Positions 42,456-54,382 of a DNA stretch of 64,000 bases are shown here, one piece after another. The notes below the pieces were generated by a model. The model saw only the letters and a list, made by a program, of their open reading frames with translations. It searched no databases and was not told the DNA's origin. The stretch is from positions 4,216,001 to 4,280,000 of the forward strand of contig OX637796.1 of the NCBI GenBank assembly GCA_951802425.1, read 5' to 3'. The DNA comes from Clavaria fumosa (Eukaryota; Basidiomycota; Agaricomycetes; Agaricales; Clavariaceae). Positions within the stretch are counted from its first letter, which is position 1; every line of letters begins with the position of its first letter. The position numbers and the translations under genes were made by a program.

Positions 42456-42928
42456 AGTGGAGGAGAGACGAAACGAGCAGGTCTTCTGCCTGAACAGCGA
42501 CCGCTTTTGGGTGAACCAAAAAATTCGCACGGCTAATATTTTTGATGGATTTTATTCTATTCTGCACCAACGAGCAGAAGCATGGCATGTGGGCCATGTC
42601 TGCGACGACGACACTCACATTTCCTAATTATTATTAAAAAATGCACTGGTGAGAGGAAGTTCATGACGGTATTGCTAGCGTTCTCGTATACAGGATTGAG
42701 AGAGAGGGAAGGTGGAATCTTCAGCGATTGAAAAGGAGAGGGAGGGGGAAAAGAGAAAGTAAAAAGTAAAAAGTTGTCCATGTAATGTACCGAGCAGCAC
42801 ACATTCTGTGATGAGGGGTGGGTGGAGCATACAAAACGTTCTTCTTCTTTTTCTCTGCTTGTATGGAAGAAAAAGGAGGAGCGTCCCAAAAACAAACGGC
42901 GTCTTGCATGTAACCATAGATTTTTTCT
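42456..42928. other. Intergenic region between two minus-strand genes
   Basis: These 473 bases include the 3' untranslated region of the chitin synthase gene and the upstream region of the Whi2-like gene. CT-rich runs on the minus strand near 42680-42760 and 42835-42880 are typical fungal promoter sequence. Confidence 0.5.
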
Positions 42929-45900
42929 TCAATGACCGTTACTGATATTGTAGCCCGGCTGCGGCGGTGCGGCGCCAGGCGGGAGTTCGTGCATCGAGCC
43001 TCGGGAGTACCGGCTCTGCGGCGGCCGCGATGAATGCCGCGCCCGCGATACACGACGCACCCCCTCAGGTCCCGGCACGGGCCCGTTATCCGCAAGGCTC
43101 ACCCCACGCGTCCGACTCACCGCAGGCGGCAGCTCCTCCGCGTCAGGCACGTACACCGTCATTCGCGCCTCATCGTACCCACCACCCTGGCCCGCAGAAC
43201 CACCGCCCTGCGCCTGTGCCGACGCTCGAAGCGGGTCCTGCGTCTCCACAGGGTGCTGGCTCAGCACGGCCGACGACCGGGGCGTGTTCCGGCTCGAGCG
43301 CGGTGCGAACCCCTCTAGGTTGACCGACGAGGACGGGTACCTCGGCTGCGGCGACACGTATGGCTCGTACGGCGAGTCGGGGCCAGGGCCGTACGAGTCA
43401 GCCGTGGGGCTCCCGACGAGGAGATGATTCGAGCCTGAACTGGGCTCCGAGCTGTACGCGTCCTCGCTGGAACGCGACACCGCAGCAGACGACCCGGTAG
43501 AGGGGGCGGTGCGCGTCACCGCCAGCGGCGCGGGGAGCATCAGCAGCGTCGTGCTGTCGTGTCGGGGGCGAGGAACAAAGTTGCCCGACTCCGCCGTGCT
43601 GCCGTCGACTCTCGAGTCTGGGTTAAACGTGTCGGAGCTTGTTATCAACGAGTACCGATTCGCAGGGTCCCTGTAACCAAAAAAAAAAAAAAGTCAGTCA
43701 AACGAGGTCAAAGCGAACCATTGTGCTGAGCGACATCACCTCTTCTCAAGGAACGAATCTCTAGAAGAATGAGCCCCTTGCTTCCATCGTCTGTCCCTCT
43801 CAAACTCGGCCCAACGCTTCATCACGATATGCGACGAATCAAACTCGCCCTCCTTATCACCGAGGTGTCCACCCTTGTCGCCAGCGACCAGTCTCGTCTG
43901 CCCCCACGAAAAGTCGTCAAAGTGCCAGAACGCATACGCAGGCAGCAGCCCGTTCCAGATGGGCAGAGACAGCAGGTAGATGAGCATCCAGCCGACGTAC
44001 GCGATCTTGCGGGACGTGATGACGATGAGGACGCCTGGGAGGCCGAGCACGACCGCTAGCAGGATGAGCGGGATGATGGGCTTGGCGTTCCCAGGGATGA
44101 TAGAGATGACGATCAGGTATATCGTGAAGCTGATGGCGGCCGGCAAGACAAGCGTGCCCGCAAGCTCCATCCCCACGACGAACTGCATCGAGAAGCAAAA
44201 AGTCCCGCACAGGTCCCGCACGAGCAGCAGCTCCGCCAGGTTGTGGATCGTTGAGTTGATCCAGCGACGACGTTGCGACAGCAGCACACGGAAGGTGTCG
44301 GGCACGACCGTCTTGCACACGGCTTGCGGGCAGAACATGTTCTTCCGCTTGGGGAACGTCTTGAGCATGAGCGTCGTCAGGTATCGATCCTCACCAAGGA
44401 GCAACAGATTCTTCTTGTGCAGTGTGTCGACAACATTCTCAGAATAGTGTTCGACAATGTCGGGGTTGGCGAGTATAGGCACCCAGTAGCCAGTGTCACC
44501 CTTAGGGGCCTTGATCCTGTACATGCTGAAGCAGCCCGGCAGACAAGTCACACCGCCGAACATAGACTCGAACGCCTTCGTCATATGGTGAGAGATGTAG
44601 TACTCAAATACTGTAAAAACACGCATGAAATCTTTTGTGAATGCTGTGGGTTCAAAAGAAAACCCACCTTGTATCATCGTGACGAACGTCTCAGCCTTGT
44701 TCGCAATCTTCGTCTCGCCGCAAAGACCCATGATCTCGGGGTCATGCACCATGCAATTGACCATGCGGGTCAACGAGTCCGGGAACACCTTCGTGTCCGC
44801 ATCCACACACAGCACGAGCTCGAACCGGTCAGGGCTGACCCCCGTCACACGCCACAGCGAATTGAAAAACTCGAACTCAAACGTCGTCATGCGCTCGTCA
44901 AACATGACCTTCTGCAGAAACGCCATCAGCACGATCTGCGAGTCGCGCTTGCCGCGGTTCCCCGGCTTCGGGTCGTTGATCTCCAGCGGGTTCCCGGTCT
45001 TCGCCACCAGCACCATCGGCACGCGCTGCTGCTTCGACCGCTCCACCGTCGCGTCGTCGTAGCTGTAGAACCCGGCATACACCTTCGACATGTTGTGCCG
45101 CTTGTGGCCGTCCGCGATCGCCACGTACGAGTGCGGCTCCACGTCCTGCGGCGCGACGATGAAGTCGCGCATCATCGACAGACAGACCTCAGGCGTCGTC
45201 ATTGTGTTCCCCGCGCCCTTGACGTTGCCGTCGGCGATGACCAAAATGACCTTGTGGCTGTTCGGGTAGTCCGTCGTCGCCAGCGAGTCGAGCGTCGTCC
45301 GCAGCCCCTCCACCGACTCCGAGTACGCCGTCACCAGGCAGATCGTGTGTGCGAGCGGGAAGTTGAACGGCTCGTAGTCCGGCGGCGGCTGCGGCACCAC
45401 GTTGTGCAGCGGGAACGGACACGGCGTGTCGATGAACGTGGCCTTCGACGACAACCCGTCCCCAAAGGACATGGTGCTCCTCGCCCCGTGGGGCGCGTAC
45501 AGCGTCGACCGCCTGTACGTACCGCTGTCCGGCTGGCCATACGTCGTTATAGGCCGCGCCGCGGGGCTCTTGAGGTTGTCCGTCGGCGTAAACCGCGAGT
45601 GGGAGGGCAAGAACGTCTTCCTCGCGGCCTTCTTGTCTAGCCCGGACTTGCTCACGTTGGGACGGTAACTGCTGGGAGCAGGCCGGTAGATATCGCTGGT
45701 CCAGTTTTCGATCTCATGCGAGCGCTGCATCCGCTGCTCGTACGTCTCGCGCGGGAATGTGCCGAGCCTCCAAGAGAAGAACCACGCGAATAAGACAGCC
45801 ATGACGAACCTGATGGCGACGACTCCGATGATAAAGACAAGAGAGACGTAGAGGACGACAGAAGACGCGACGCAGCCAATGCTGTTGGTGTCGATGAAGC

Positions 45901-47489
45901 CCACGGTGATGAGATCCTGGAGACAACGGCCAACTTGGCGTTGGCTGGTTCGCAGGAGATACATGGTCAGATCTTTCCCGTTGAACGTGCCGTTGGCTCG
46001 TTTCATGGCGTCGAACAGTGGGGGATAATTGACTTGTGCCTTGTTGAGCCACTGCAGGAGATTGAGATCAAGGACGTTTCTGAGAACACGACGGTCGTTG
46101 AGTACGCAAGAGTGTCAGGGATTTTACGTCAGGACTTACGAGCCAAACACAGCGAGGTTGCGATTTGGGCTTTGGACTTGGTCCCATCCGTAAAAGACCT
46201 GGCCCAGGGGTTTCATCTTATTAAGGAGATTCCTCGAGTTGATGGTAATATGGCAATTCTTGGGCGACTCATAGCCGGTCAGGTTGACTCCGGAAGTGCC
46301 GTGCTGATTGTAGATGTTGCACGGGAAGTACCAGTCCAGGGCATTGCCCCTGCCCGAGATGCTGGACGTAGGAGCCCTCGTGACGATGCCCAGACAATTC
46401 TGATTGACATTCTGGAAGAGGAATGACGCATCATTTCCGGCGAGCCCCCAGCCTCCTTGAATGAGCGGGTTCGTTTGGCCGTTGAAGGTGCTTCCGGCGC
46501 GCGGATGCTTGAAGTTGGAAAAGTCGAAGTCGTTGCCATGGATGATAACTGAACCATTCTGGATGCCACCCGCAGGGTAGCGGTTTGGGGGTTTCCCGCA
46601 TACGGTCTCCGTAAAGCCGAAGGTGAGAAACCCGACACCGGCCATAAGTGCGAGGATGATGCTAAGCAGACCCATCTTCTCACGCCATGCCCGCTGCTGC
46701 TCCGGACTGCGAATGCCTGTAAGGAAAAGCCTAAGCAAACATCGGAGTTGGAAGAAAGGAAAGCGTACCGCAAGATCTAAGAAGGAAATTGGGTATAAAG
46801 ACCGTGATGATGAAACAGTAAATCATCCAGCCGTTTTTCGGGCCTGGTATATCCTTTAGACACCCTCTATTGGTGTCTGGAGAGGGTTGCGATACGGCGG
46901 ATTGCGCAGATTGGGGTCGCCTGCGTCGTAAAGTAGCGCTCCTCTTGAACAAGGCGAGGCCCGACTCATGAACGTCTTCTTCTCTGGCTAAGAGCGAGCC
47001 ACCACGACGAAGTGTTTCCTGCTGTGGGTAATTTCCTGTACCTAATGAAAGCAATCAACGGAGGCCATGTCTTGGAGTGATAGAAAGGGAGTTATTGAGC
47101 GTACTGGAGGGCAAAACCCCAACTCTTCCGACACCTTCAGCGATATGAGAGCGATAGTGCCATTGTCGATGACCAGGCTCTATTTTCTCGCGATCGGGTC
47201 GCACGAGACTCTTTTTCCTGCCGACCTTACCAAAGTCGCTCTGCTCGACGTCGGCGCCGTAGCGTGGTGACGGCGGTGATTGTTGTTGCGTGGCTGAGGC
47301 GCGGGAGCGAGCAGTGTCGACGAGACCCTGGCGGTCGCCAAGTTCTGTGTTACGGAAGGATACATTGGGTTTTCCGGAGGAGTCGAGTTGCTGTTGAGGG
47401 CGTGCGGGGTGGGATGGTTGTGGGTGAGGAGGGAGCGACGAGGTTGGCCTTGCCGAACGAGGGGGCCGCCCCAAGTCTCGGTGATCCAT
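42929..47489 (-). CDS. Chitin synthase, class IV type
   Basis: Minus-strand exons are 47489-47105, 47041-46769, 46716-46140, 46079-44668, 44610-43740 and 43670-42929. They give 1419 residues with all phases continuous. The protein sits in the plasma membrane and polymerises N-acetylglucosamine from UDP-GlcNAc into cell-wall chitin. The N-terminus has the conserved [26 protein letters not shown] and RRRR blocks. Membrane helices follow near 202-217, 233-252 and 482-510. The catalytic part has ADGNVKG, DADTKV (about 834-838), GEDRYLT (about 954) and QRRRW (about 994-998), all intact. At least three more helices follow (1015-1110). A Ser/Pro-rich tail of about 250 residues ends the protein. The tail is longer than in many class IV enzymes and is encoded mainly by the last exon. 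The five introns are 52-69 nt. Confidence 0.95.
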
Positions 47490-49760
47490 GTGTTTGAGGA
47501 AGAGGCGCCCGTTGTGAGCGACAACTGCCTGCTAATACTGCGGACAGGATGTAGAGAGACGGGGAGGAGAGTGAGGAGGAGGAGAGTGAGGAGGAGGAGA
47601 AGGAGAGTGGCGTGGTGGTGGAGAGATGACCGAAAGAGGAGGGGGGGCGGGCGGTGGTGGTGGGTTCGAACAAGGCCAGCGTGTCGCGCCGCCAATACGG
47701 CAAAACCAGCCGAGTTATCCCTTTTTTTTTTCTTTTCAGCCAGTCAATCAGTCAATCAGTTCAATTTAGTCAATTCAGTGAGTTGAAATAACGTTCATCT
47801 AGATTACAGTACAATGTAAATCCGACGACTACACAGTGGGACTTGAATGGTTGCCAATTGCCGTAAGGGTGGTGAATGCATTACACGCGTCAGAAGGCAA
47901 GGGTTGACTTTGGTTGACTTTTTGGCGGTACGAGCATTCATCATTCCCACGACTTGGGTCAGTCAGCACAGCAGCGGTCGTAGCAGCGGTCGTAGCAGGG
48001 CCAGTTAGTTACTCAGTCAGTCAGCAAACACAGCAAGCCATCACTCCGGACCATTCTCATGACCGGTGGTTGGAAGGATGACATGCTCAAGCTTTAACCA
48101 GGCCATATAAAATCGAAACGGTTTAAACGCTCAGTTTCGGTGTCAGCCAGCCAAGACCTGCTGCAATAATAAAAAGGGCTATGTTAAGACGTTACAACGG
48201 TCAGCCAAGACCGACGGTAATAACGGAATGTCGAAGAACATTATGCGATGTCTGTCATAAATAAAAGGCGTACTCGTCGCCGGTCGGACCATGTGAGACC
48301 TGCTAGAGAGAGAGGATAAGCACAGCAGCAGGCGGGACATTAGCAAACCATCATCCTTGGTACAGTTACCCTGATGGAGCATGCGAACATGTCACACCAT
48401 GCCTGTTGTGCCTGTGTCCGTCGTCGGGTTGTACGGCGGTTGTCTGCCGAAGAACGCGAGCTTGTTCCAGTGCCGAAAATCAATGCATGGGCGGAAGGGG
48501 GGGACTAGACAAACGTTCGTAAATCTAAATCAGATTCCTTCACAGCAGAAGTGGCAACCACCAATTGCAATTCGTGCTCCCGTTGACGACGTAGTGGAGC
48601 TTGGAGCAGAAGATCATCCCTGCAGGGTCATCCTGAGCAACCCAAGCGTACAGGGCCCGACTTTTGGGCTCGATGCACCCAGAATGCGAATAGAGTAACC
48701 ACTTTCCCCACAAGCGATGAAACCCCCCGCGAGAGACACATTCAGCGCATCTTTTCACCCCCTCTTTCCGCACAGCAAATCGGCCACCCCGGCCATTCTC
48801 TTGTGCTGTGTAACCCAGTTAAGTACCCGGTTGCTCTGCATTGTGCCCGATTACATGCAAGCACGATTGAACGACGATCGATGACCAACACTGGAATTTC
48901 CTACGCAGTCCGTGGCGATACTAAATATTCTGACCTGGATGGCTTGTGGCCACCTGCAGTGTCTCTAATTATTCGTCCTCTTTCCTCAAGTCTTCACTGG
49001 GATGTTGAGTAAATATTGAATTATTGACATCCCTGAGTAACCGTATGGACTGCCTCCCACAACTGCGAGACAACACAACATAGGCATTGAATGCAGTCAA
49101 AGGGAAATTTGGGGTTTGACCTATATCCACAAGAAAGACAACAGTTTTGACTCTTTGACAGCAGTCATAGAACAAGTTGTCATCCTCAGAGATGGATGGA
49201 GCCCCTACTCCCTGCACAGCATACAAGCAAAAGAATGTCCATGAAGGTCCTATCAGACCAAATCCCACAATGCCTATTGCAGGCCCTTCAAAAAAACCTG
49301 GAGATGACAATAACAAGCAAGCAACGGGGCAGGCCTTGGAGAAGAAGAAAGATTGAAACTGATGCTCTTAAACATACAACACTTTACACAGACATTTTGT
49401 CAACTTTCCCCTGACTGCAGACACTTGACTTTCCCTTATGAACAATGAATTGCACCTTGAGAGACTCAAACACAAACTCCGAGAGCTCCACAAACAACAC
49501 GCTGACATGCACTGTCATACTTGCATGTAGCAATGATTATTTTTCAAAGTTCCAACCTCACATAAGCAAGGTCCCACGAGCACGAGCGAGCCCTAGTTCT
49601 ATTAGCCTAATGTGGCTAATATTTGATTCCAGACACAGAGCCTGCTAAAATGGGGACGCGTTGTATGTTGTTATTGTCTGTTGTTATTGTCGGATAACAT
49701 CACCTCCACATAACAGACTACGGTTCACCCAATACCTAGGTGAAAAGAAACCGCCAAATC
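47490..49760. other. Divergent intergenic region with no clear gene
   Basis: These 2.3 kb lie between the starts of the chitin synthase gene and the FunK1 gene. The first 300 bases carry GAGGAGGAGAGTGAGG and TTTTTT runs (minus-strand CT-rich promoter). TCAGTCAGTCAGCA-type tandem words occur near 47740-47770 and 48010-48030. A minus-strand frame at 48540-48773 has several cysteines but no recognisable family. From about 48800 composition turns AT-richer. Confidence 0.5.
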
Positions 49761-52266
49761 ATGTCCCCGAAAGGCCCTTTGGCCTCATCTGCTTCTAGTT
49801 TTCGTGATACTACCCCGCCACCATCTGCCATTCCTTCAGCTGCTCTCCAAGATACTCCGATTAGCAAGAGGGCATCTAGGACGGACCCCTACACGTCACT
49901 TCATCATGAAAGGGATTTCCGGATGCGACGACTGGGCGCAGAGATGGAAGGGAAATTCGTTGGTCCCATGCCTGTTGCCAAATTCCTAAACAAATTCCTA
50001 CCCTCTGGCAATTTCCCAACCATGCCATGGAAGAAGAAGCATCAAGCAGCTTTTAAACGCGTGGCAAAGCAGGGGTCCGAAAAAGCGATGTATAAACCAT
50101 TGGTTCATTTCATTTTATTTCAACAATATCTTTGCTATTTTAACTAACGGCTTTCGTTGTTAGATAAAAGCATTAGAGGCATTCTGTCCCAACCTCGAAC
50201 TCGTCGACACACATAACCACGTCGGCGAATCTAGCATCCTGAATCAAAGCCTGCTTAAACCTGACATCACCGCCTACATCACTAAAAGCGGTAGGGATCA
50301 AGTGACGGATTTCTCTTTGATGGAGATTCACACAGAGGTCAAATTCGACGAAAGAGACGATCCTTTTTGCGACGACTCGCCCGAGTCAATAGAACACGAT
50401 ACTGAGGCGAGCAAAGACACCCAAGGCCAAATCACGTCTTACGCCGTCGCTCAGCTTGCGACTCAGTTCCGCTCACACATCTTTTCCGTCCTGATCTGTG
50501 GCAAATATGCGAGACTTCTACGCTGGGATCGATCAGGAGCCGTCGTCTCCAAAGCGTTCGACTATACAGGAAGGCATTTGGCGCAATTTTACTGGCGGTA
50601 CAATCATTCAGATCCCAGTGTCCGGGGAGTGGATTGTTCCGTATCTAAGCCTTCGGAAAAGGAGGCTATTTTAGCTAGGAAACTGCTCAAGCTTGAAGAA
50701 TGTGCCCGCCTTGTAAAGTTTGAAGTTTATGACGAAATCGACGACACTGTTTCTTATTATATTGGAAGCAAGCCAACATTCAATAGCAACGCCTCCCCGA
50801 CCGGACGAGCCACTCGAACATTCGTCGTCGTCGACCCGGACACGGAACGCGTCGTATTTTTGAAGGATACATGGAGAATAGATCTTCCTCATATGATGAA
50901 GGAAGGCACGATTTACCGCGCTCTTCACAAAGCTAATGTGTCGAATATTCCCACATTCGTACGAGGGGATGATGTTCCCCGCCAACGAACCCGCTCGCAA
51001 GACTTTGTTTCTGCCTCGTGGGCTCGACCGCTCGCTAAGCCACTGCGACCCCATCAGCACTATCGAATGGTGCTTGGAGAAGTTGGCCGTGACCTTACGT
51101 CGTTTGATTCAACTTGGGAACTAGTCAATGCTATGAAAGATGCAATGCAAGGCGCGTTCGCTTTAATATTACACCGATTACGATCCTATCCTGATATCAC
51201 GCCTTCTCCTTGTAGCTCACAAAGAAGCATTCGAAAAAGCGAAAATTCTGCATCGTGACATCAGCGTCGGCAATATATTGATCACCAACGATGGACATGG
51301 AATGCTGATAGACTGGGACTTGTCTAAACACACTGAGGACCTCGCAAAAGGTGCCCGACAAGGGGAACGCTCGGTAAATCTCCTTTTCCCTTTGCATATT
51401 TTTGGACACTGAGCAGTTGCCTCGTGTACTTTCAGGGGACTTGGCAGTTTATGGCTGCTCGGTTGCTCTCGAGTCTAACACCGATAGTGCACACTCTTGC
51501 CGACGATCTGGAGTCATTCCTTCATGTGCTAAGCTGGGTCGCGTTACGGTTCACGCCTCATGACTTGAGTCCTAAGGCCCTAACCTCTCTTCTGGGTGAC
51601 ATGTTCGACCATTCTTATGAGGAAGACGACGGTTATGCCCGAGGAGGGCTTTCCAAGCAGTACTACCTGGTTGGAGGTCTGGTTCCGAAAATCGGATTCC
51701 GCCAGCCAATACTCAGGAACCTGCTGAAGGATCTTACTGAAACCTGTGCCATTCGCTACGAGGAACGTCCTTCTGATGGCGGGCTTGCTGCATCTCGCAA
51801 GATGCAGCCCAAGCGTGATGATGAGCTTGCTATGCTTCATTCTCTGCTTGCGGCGCAGTATGAACGCAAATTAGCGGCACTGGAGAGTTCTGACTGGATG
51901 TTGGAGACCTTCGCGGAAGCTTTGGCGAACCGTGAGGCATGGCCACAAGATGACAAGTCCATCCCGAATCCATTGGCTCACAAGACTCGTTCGGGCCGAA
52001 AGAGAAAATCGGAGAATAATGATGACTATTTGCCCAAACAGAGGCAACGGTTTATGCCATCGATATCTGAGCACCTTGGTGAGGGAGGTAGCCGCGAGGG
52101 AACCAGCCGCGAGGGAACCAGCCGCGAGGGAACCAGCCGCGAGGGAACCAGCTACGAGGAGACCAGCCGCGAGGAAACCAGCGGTGAGGGAACCAGCTAT
52201 GAGGAGACCAGCGGCGAGGAAACCAGCGGCGAGGAAACCAGCGGCGAGGAACGCACTGTTGATTAA
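49761..52266 (+). CDS. FunK1-type fungal protein kinase
   Basis: Exons 49761-50102, 50164-51151, 51216-51373 and 51436-52266 give 772 residues. The N-terminal region (KFLNKFLP ... SILNQSLLKPDITAYI ... SHIFSVLICGKYARLLRWDRSG) and the kinase core are in the order seen in FunK1 kinases, a family expanded in agaricomycetes. The catalytic loop is H456-R-D458-ISVGNIL. The metal-binding motif reads D476-W-D478 instead of DFG, as is usual for this family. The activation segment includes GTWQFMAARLL. A C-terminal KRKSENNDDYLPKQRQR basic patch precedes 11 five-residue repeats. The third intron appears to start with GC (51152), not GT. FunK1 roles are poorly known; links to development are reported for some members. 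Confidence 0.88.
52090..52254 (+). repeat. 15 bp coding minisatellite (SREGT/SGEET)
   Basis: Eleven units of AGCCGCGAGGGAACC type encode SREGT four times, then SYEET, SREET, SGEGT, SYEET, SGEET, SGEET and SGEER. The changes keep the frame. Length changes in such arrays would vary the acidic tail of the kinase. Confidence 0.9.
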
Positions 52267-52562
52267 TATGAGCAATCGGCCAGGGGCCATGAATTTATTC
52301 TTTTTCGGTCAATGTTCACTACTTTGTCATTACCACAACGTGTCCTGTATTCATCCATCTTGCATACCTTTCAGAAGAGCTCAGAGATACAAAATTTATG
52401 GGTGAGCCTGGTTGCTGAACAGGAACCCCAGAAAGACCACAGAAAGGTGACGACATTGCGTTCGTCAGATTATTTTAGTGCACAACACAAGCGAAAAAAC
52501 AAATAAATTCGTGACAGAAGTGCGGCTTTAACAATAGTACGTCGACTCGTCCAAACAGATCA

Positions 52563-52905
52563 CTAATAATTGAAGTCTCGTTCAAAAGCATCTAACCTTG
52601 CCTTGATGCTTAGGATGTGGGCATGTTTCTGAAGGAATTCTCGCTCCTTTGCAGCTGCCGGCTCCTCGCCAAGCAACTGGGCGAAATGTTCAGCAGCTCG
52701 GTCTTGTGTGAACAACGTGTGAAGGAGCTTTCCCTGCATGTCACTCGCGAGAGCTTGATTGAGCTCGTATTCAATCGCCATTGGGAAGATGTCAATAATG
52801 CGCTGTGGGTGCGGTTGGTGCGATCAGAGGGATTGGATGGATGCGGTAGAAGCGGGGCCCCGAAATACCTTGTAAGCGACTTGCACTGCAAGACCAAAAC
52901 CTGGT
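52563..52905 (-). pseudogene. 3' end of a dynamin-like GTPase gene (GED), truncated by repeats
   Basis: Two minus-strand exon pieces, about 52905-52869 (GFGLAVQVAYK) and 52802-52563, are joined by a 66 nt intron (GTATTT...CACAG). The second encodes RIIDIFPMAIEYELNQALASDM ... DRAAEHFAQLLGEEPAAAKEREFL and ends naturally at TAA 52563-52565. Helical, charged sequence of this kind forms the C-terminal GTPase effector domain of fungal dynamin-like proteins. The gene stops abruptly at about 52905, where palindromic GGTGAAAATCACC repeats start, so the GTPase domain is absent. It is probably a broken copy. Confidence 0.75.
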
Positions 52906-53450
52906 GAAAATCACCATATGAAACACCCTGAGAAGTGGTGAATAGCAATGGTTTCCTAGGTGAAAATCACCAGGACTTGTTGATAATCACATCTTTATTG
53001 GGTACATGAAATGGGTGATTTTCACCACTTATATGACCGAATTCACCCACTGTTCTCTGGGTGAATAATACTACAATTCAAGTGTATTTTAAACTCATCT
53101 ATAATAGGTGAATTTCACTCTATCACAAGTGCCTTTTAAACTGATCTAATAGGTGAATTTCATGTTGGTTTTTTGTGTCATCTTAGTCATAATCTTAGGT
53201 GTTTTTCACTCTCTTTCACTGCAAGAAATTGCACAAAATTAATTTGTTGATGATATCTTGAAACTGTATTGGTTGATAATCAGGTACATCAAATGGGTTA
53301 TTTTTCAGCACATATATGACCAAATTCACCTGCTGCTCTCCAGGTAAATGTCACTGCTATCAAGCACATTTTAACCTGATATTTGAGGTGGCTTCTACAT
53401 ACTTTGAGTGATTTTAACTATGTCTCTAGGTATTTTTTTAGCCTCTAAAT
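52906..53450. repeat. GGTGAAAATCACC palindrome-rich repeat
   Basis: Variants of GGTGAAAATCACC or GGTGATTTTCACC occur at about 52902, 52959 and 53011. AT-rich sequence with GGTGAATTTCA words follows. No gene is seen. It looks like the edge of a mobile element whose partner end was not found. Confidence 0.5.
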
Positions 53451-53454
53451 TATG

Positions 53455-53541
53455 CACTCAATGGGAGTTGAACTCAAGTGCTCATGGAATTGGACTTAAC
53501 CCATAACTGCTATGTTACCCATTACACTACAGTCCCCATCT
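53455..53541 (-). other. tRNA-like sequence with A- and B-box matches, possibly from a SINE
   Basis: On the minus strand TAGTGTAATGG (53519-53529) fits the A-box pattern TRGYNNARNNG, and GAGTTCAACTCC (53464-53475) is close to the B-box GGTTCGANTCC. The spacing of about 43 bases between them is near that of a tRNA gene. I could not fold a convincing anticodon arm or acceptor stem, so it is not called a tRNA. Confidence 0.35.
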
Positions 53542-53574
53542 AGACAATAAGATTTTGTGGCTTAATGTCACTCA

Positions 53575-54290
53575 CATTGAGAGATGTATCACTCAATATC
53601 CTCCAGTTTAATATCACTTAGATTGAGGGGTGTATTGTATCACTCAAAGTCCTCCAGTTTAATCACTCAAATTGAGAGGTGTATTATATCACTGAGTATC
53701 CTTCAGTTTAATATCACTCAAATTCATGGGGTGTATTGTATCACTCAATATCCTCCAGCTTAATATCACTCAAATTGAAGGTGTTTTGTATCACTCAATA
53801 TCCTTCAGTTTAATATCACCCAAATCAAGGGGTGTATTGTATCACTCAATATCCTCCAACTTAATATCACTCAAATTAAGGGGGCCTATTGTATCACTCA
53901 ATATTCTACAGTTTAATATCACTCAAATTGATGGATGTGTTGTGCCACTCAATATCCTCCAGCTTAATGTCACCCAAATCAAGGAGAATCAAGGAGGTGT
54001 ATTGTATCACTCAATATCCTTTACTTCAATATCAATCAATATCCTCCAGTCTAACATCACTCAATATCCTCCAGCTTAATATCACTCAAATTGAAGGTGT
54101 TTTGTATCACTCAATATCCTTCAGTTTAATATCACCCAAATCAAGGGGTGTATTGTATCACTCAATATCCTCCAGCTTAATATCACTCAAATTAAGGGGG
54201 CTATTGTATCACTCAATATTCCCCAGCTTAATATCACTCAAATTGATGGGTGTGTTGTATCACTCAATATCCTCCAGCTCAATATCCCTT
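53575..54290. repeat. Left minisatellite arm
   Basis: Units share TCACTCAATATCCTCCAGCTTAA-like halves and TATCACTCAAATTGA-like halves and vary by substitutions and short deletions. Frames across them (for example 53726-54079) translate to SLNILQLNITQI repeats and are not genes. Confidence 0.9.
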
Positions 54291-54382
54291 AATTCCAAAA
54301 TCACCCATCACCTGTTTTTTGGGTGAAAGTCTTAAATCATCTGTCCAGATGGTGATATCAACCTGCTATTGGGTCCATAGTG

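Noticed and set aside
44273..45640. 455-codon plus-strand frame across the chitin synthase gene
   Set aside because: It is antisense to well-supported exons, Arg/His/Val-rich in composition and starts without ATG; it is a by-product of the GC-rich codon pattern on the other strand.
48540..48773. Cysteine-containing minus-strand frame as a small secreted protein
   Set aside because: It has no signal peptide, and no supporting splice structure or family resemblance was found.
53455..53541. Functional tRNA gene
   Set aside because: A- and B-box words are present, but no acceptor stem or anticodon arm folds convincingly.
53726..54326. Frames encoding SLNILQLNITQI repeats
   Set aside because: They are translations of the foldback-arm minisatellite.
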